DNA from: Tindallia sp. MSAO_Bac2
GTDB lineage: Bacteria > Bacillota > Clostridia > Peptostreptococcales > Tindalliaceae
DNA length: 64,000 nucleotides
Reading direction: 5' to 3'
NCBI GenBank assembly: GCA_003838145.1
Contig: QYZZ01000013.1
Span: 1 to 64,000 of the forward strand
A model generated the notes under the pieces. That model was not told the origin of the DNA, did not search any database, and saw nothing but the letters and a program-made list of their open reading frames with translations. Positions within the stretch are counted from its first letter, which is position 1. Every line of letters starts with the position of its first letter. The translations under genes were made by a program, and so were the position numbers. Of the stretch, positions 63,774 through 64,000 are shown one piece after another.

Positions 63774-64000
63774 CTAAATATTGGCAATTATTTTTTCCAC
63801 CTGACCGACCCATCTTTGAAGCCGCTGATCTGTATCCTGCACACCATTTCCTTTTGCTGCTGCATAGATTTTTAGCTTCGGTTCCGTTCCGGAGGGTCTC
63901 AGGCACACCCAGTCATCTGTGCTGATTATCAACTTAATAACATTGGAAGCAGGGAATCCTGGCATTTTCTGGTAATCCTCTATTTTAATTATCCGGTCTT
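63774..64000 (-). CDS. phosphoglucomutase/phosphomannomutase, C-terminal end (partial)
   Basis: The last 75 residues of a gene whose start is beyond the right edge. The frame is open to 64000. The phosphate-binding loop LRPSGTEPKLKIY is the mark of the alpha-D-phosphohexomutase C-terminal domain. Whether it is the glucose (pgcA-like) or mannose/glucosamine type cannot be told from this piece. Confidence 0.9.
   Translation of the reverse strand, partial: DRIIKIEDYQKMPGFPASNVIKLIISTDDWVCLRPSGTEPKLKIYAAAKGNGVQDTDQRLQRWVGQVEKIIANI

Overview
This window looks like the chromosome of an amino-acid-fermenting, spore-former-type anaerobic Firmicute (class Clostridia). The main evidence is a complete D-proline reductase (prd) operon with two in-frame UGA selenocysteine codons, which is a Stickland-fermentation signature. 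Other support comes from a SAM-I riboswitch on metK, a comFC-yvyF-flgM-flgN flagellar block, strong Shine-Dalgarno sites, many two-component systems, Na+-type symporters, and a Tad/Flp pilus locus without a secretin gene. I cannot name the species. Nearly every gene is on the minus strand; the only clear plus-strand genes are glcK (5951-6922) and a membrane protein (31654-32262). I saw no rRNA, tRNA, transposase, phage or CRISPR.

Layout, left to right. 1-5.4 kb: flgN, flgM (with a sigma-D-like promoter), yvyF, comFC, recD2 and a YczE-type membrane protein. 5.4-11 kb: a repeat-rich stretch with a glucokinase, an OmpR-type two-component pair and an aminotransferase. 11-20.7 kb: the 5-oxoproline (pyroglutamate) operon (NRAMP-like transporter, YcsI, PxpB, PxpC, PxpA), preceded by a sigma-54 promoter and by a sigma-54 response regulator, its PAS histidine kinase, and a sodium:solute symporter with a tiny partner protein. 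20.7-34.3 kb: a GGDEF/HD-GYP protein, PPK2, an RND pump with its adaptor, a chemoreceptor, homoserine dehydrogenase, a membrane protein and a hybrid histidine kinase. 34.4-45.6 kb: a Tad/Flp pilus locus (two pilins, prepilin peptidase, TadE, TadG-like, CpaB, TadZ, TadA, TadB, TadC, DUF192) that runs on into a HAMP membrane protein, a soluble DegS-like kinase and a NarL-type regulator. 45.7-56.8 kb: the prd operon (prdC, prdA, a small conserved gene, prdB, prdD, prdE, prdF, permease), its sigma-54 activator prdR and an aminotransferase. 56.9-64 kb: a chemoreceptor, metK with its riboswitch, an SLT/SLH wall protein, an AEC transporter and the end of a phosphohexomutase gene.

Metabolically the window centres on proline-, glutamate- and 5-oxoproline-type substrates. 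PrdF racemizes L-proline, and PrdA/PrdB reduce D-proline to 5-aminovalerate with electrons fed through the selenoprotein PrdC. Both the prd and the 5-oxoproline operons carry near-consensus sigma-54 promoters. In both, repeated dyad-like motifs that could be activator binding sites lie inside or next to the terminator of the cognate activator gene. Several short repeat families (a REP-like hairpin, a GGATAAT-rich repeat, a 14-bp tandem repeat, a 58-bp perfect palindrome) fill the gaps between genes.
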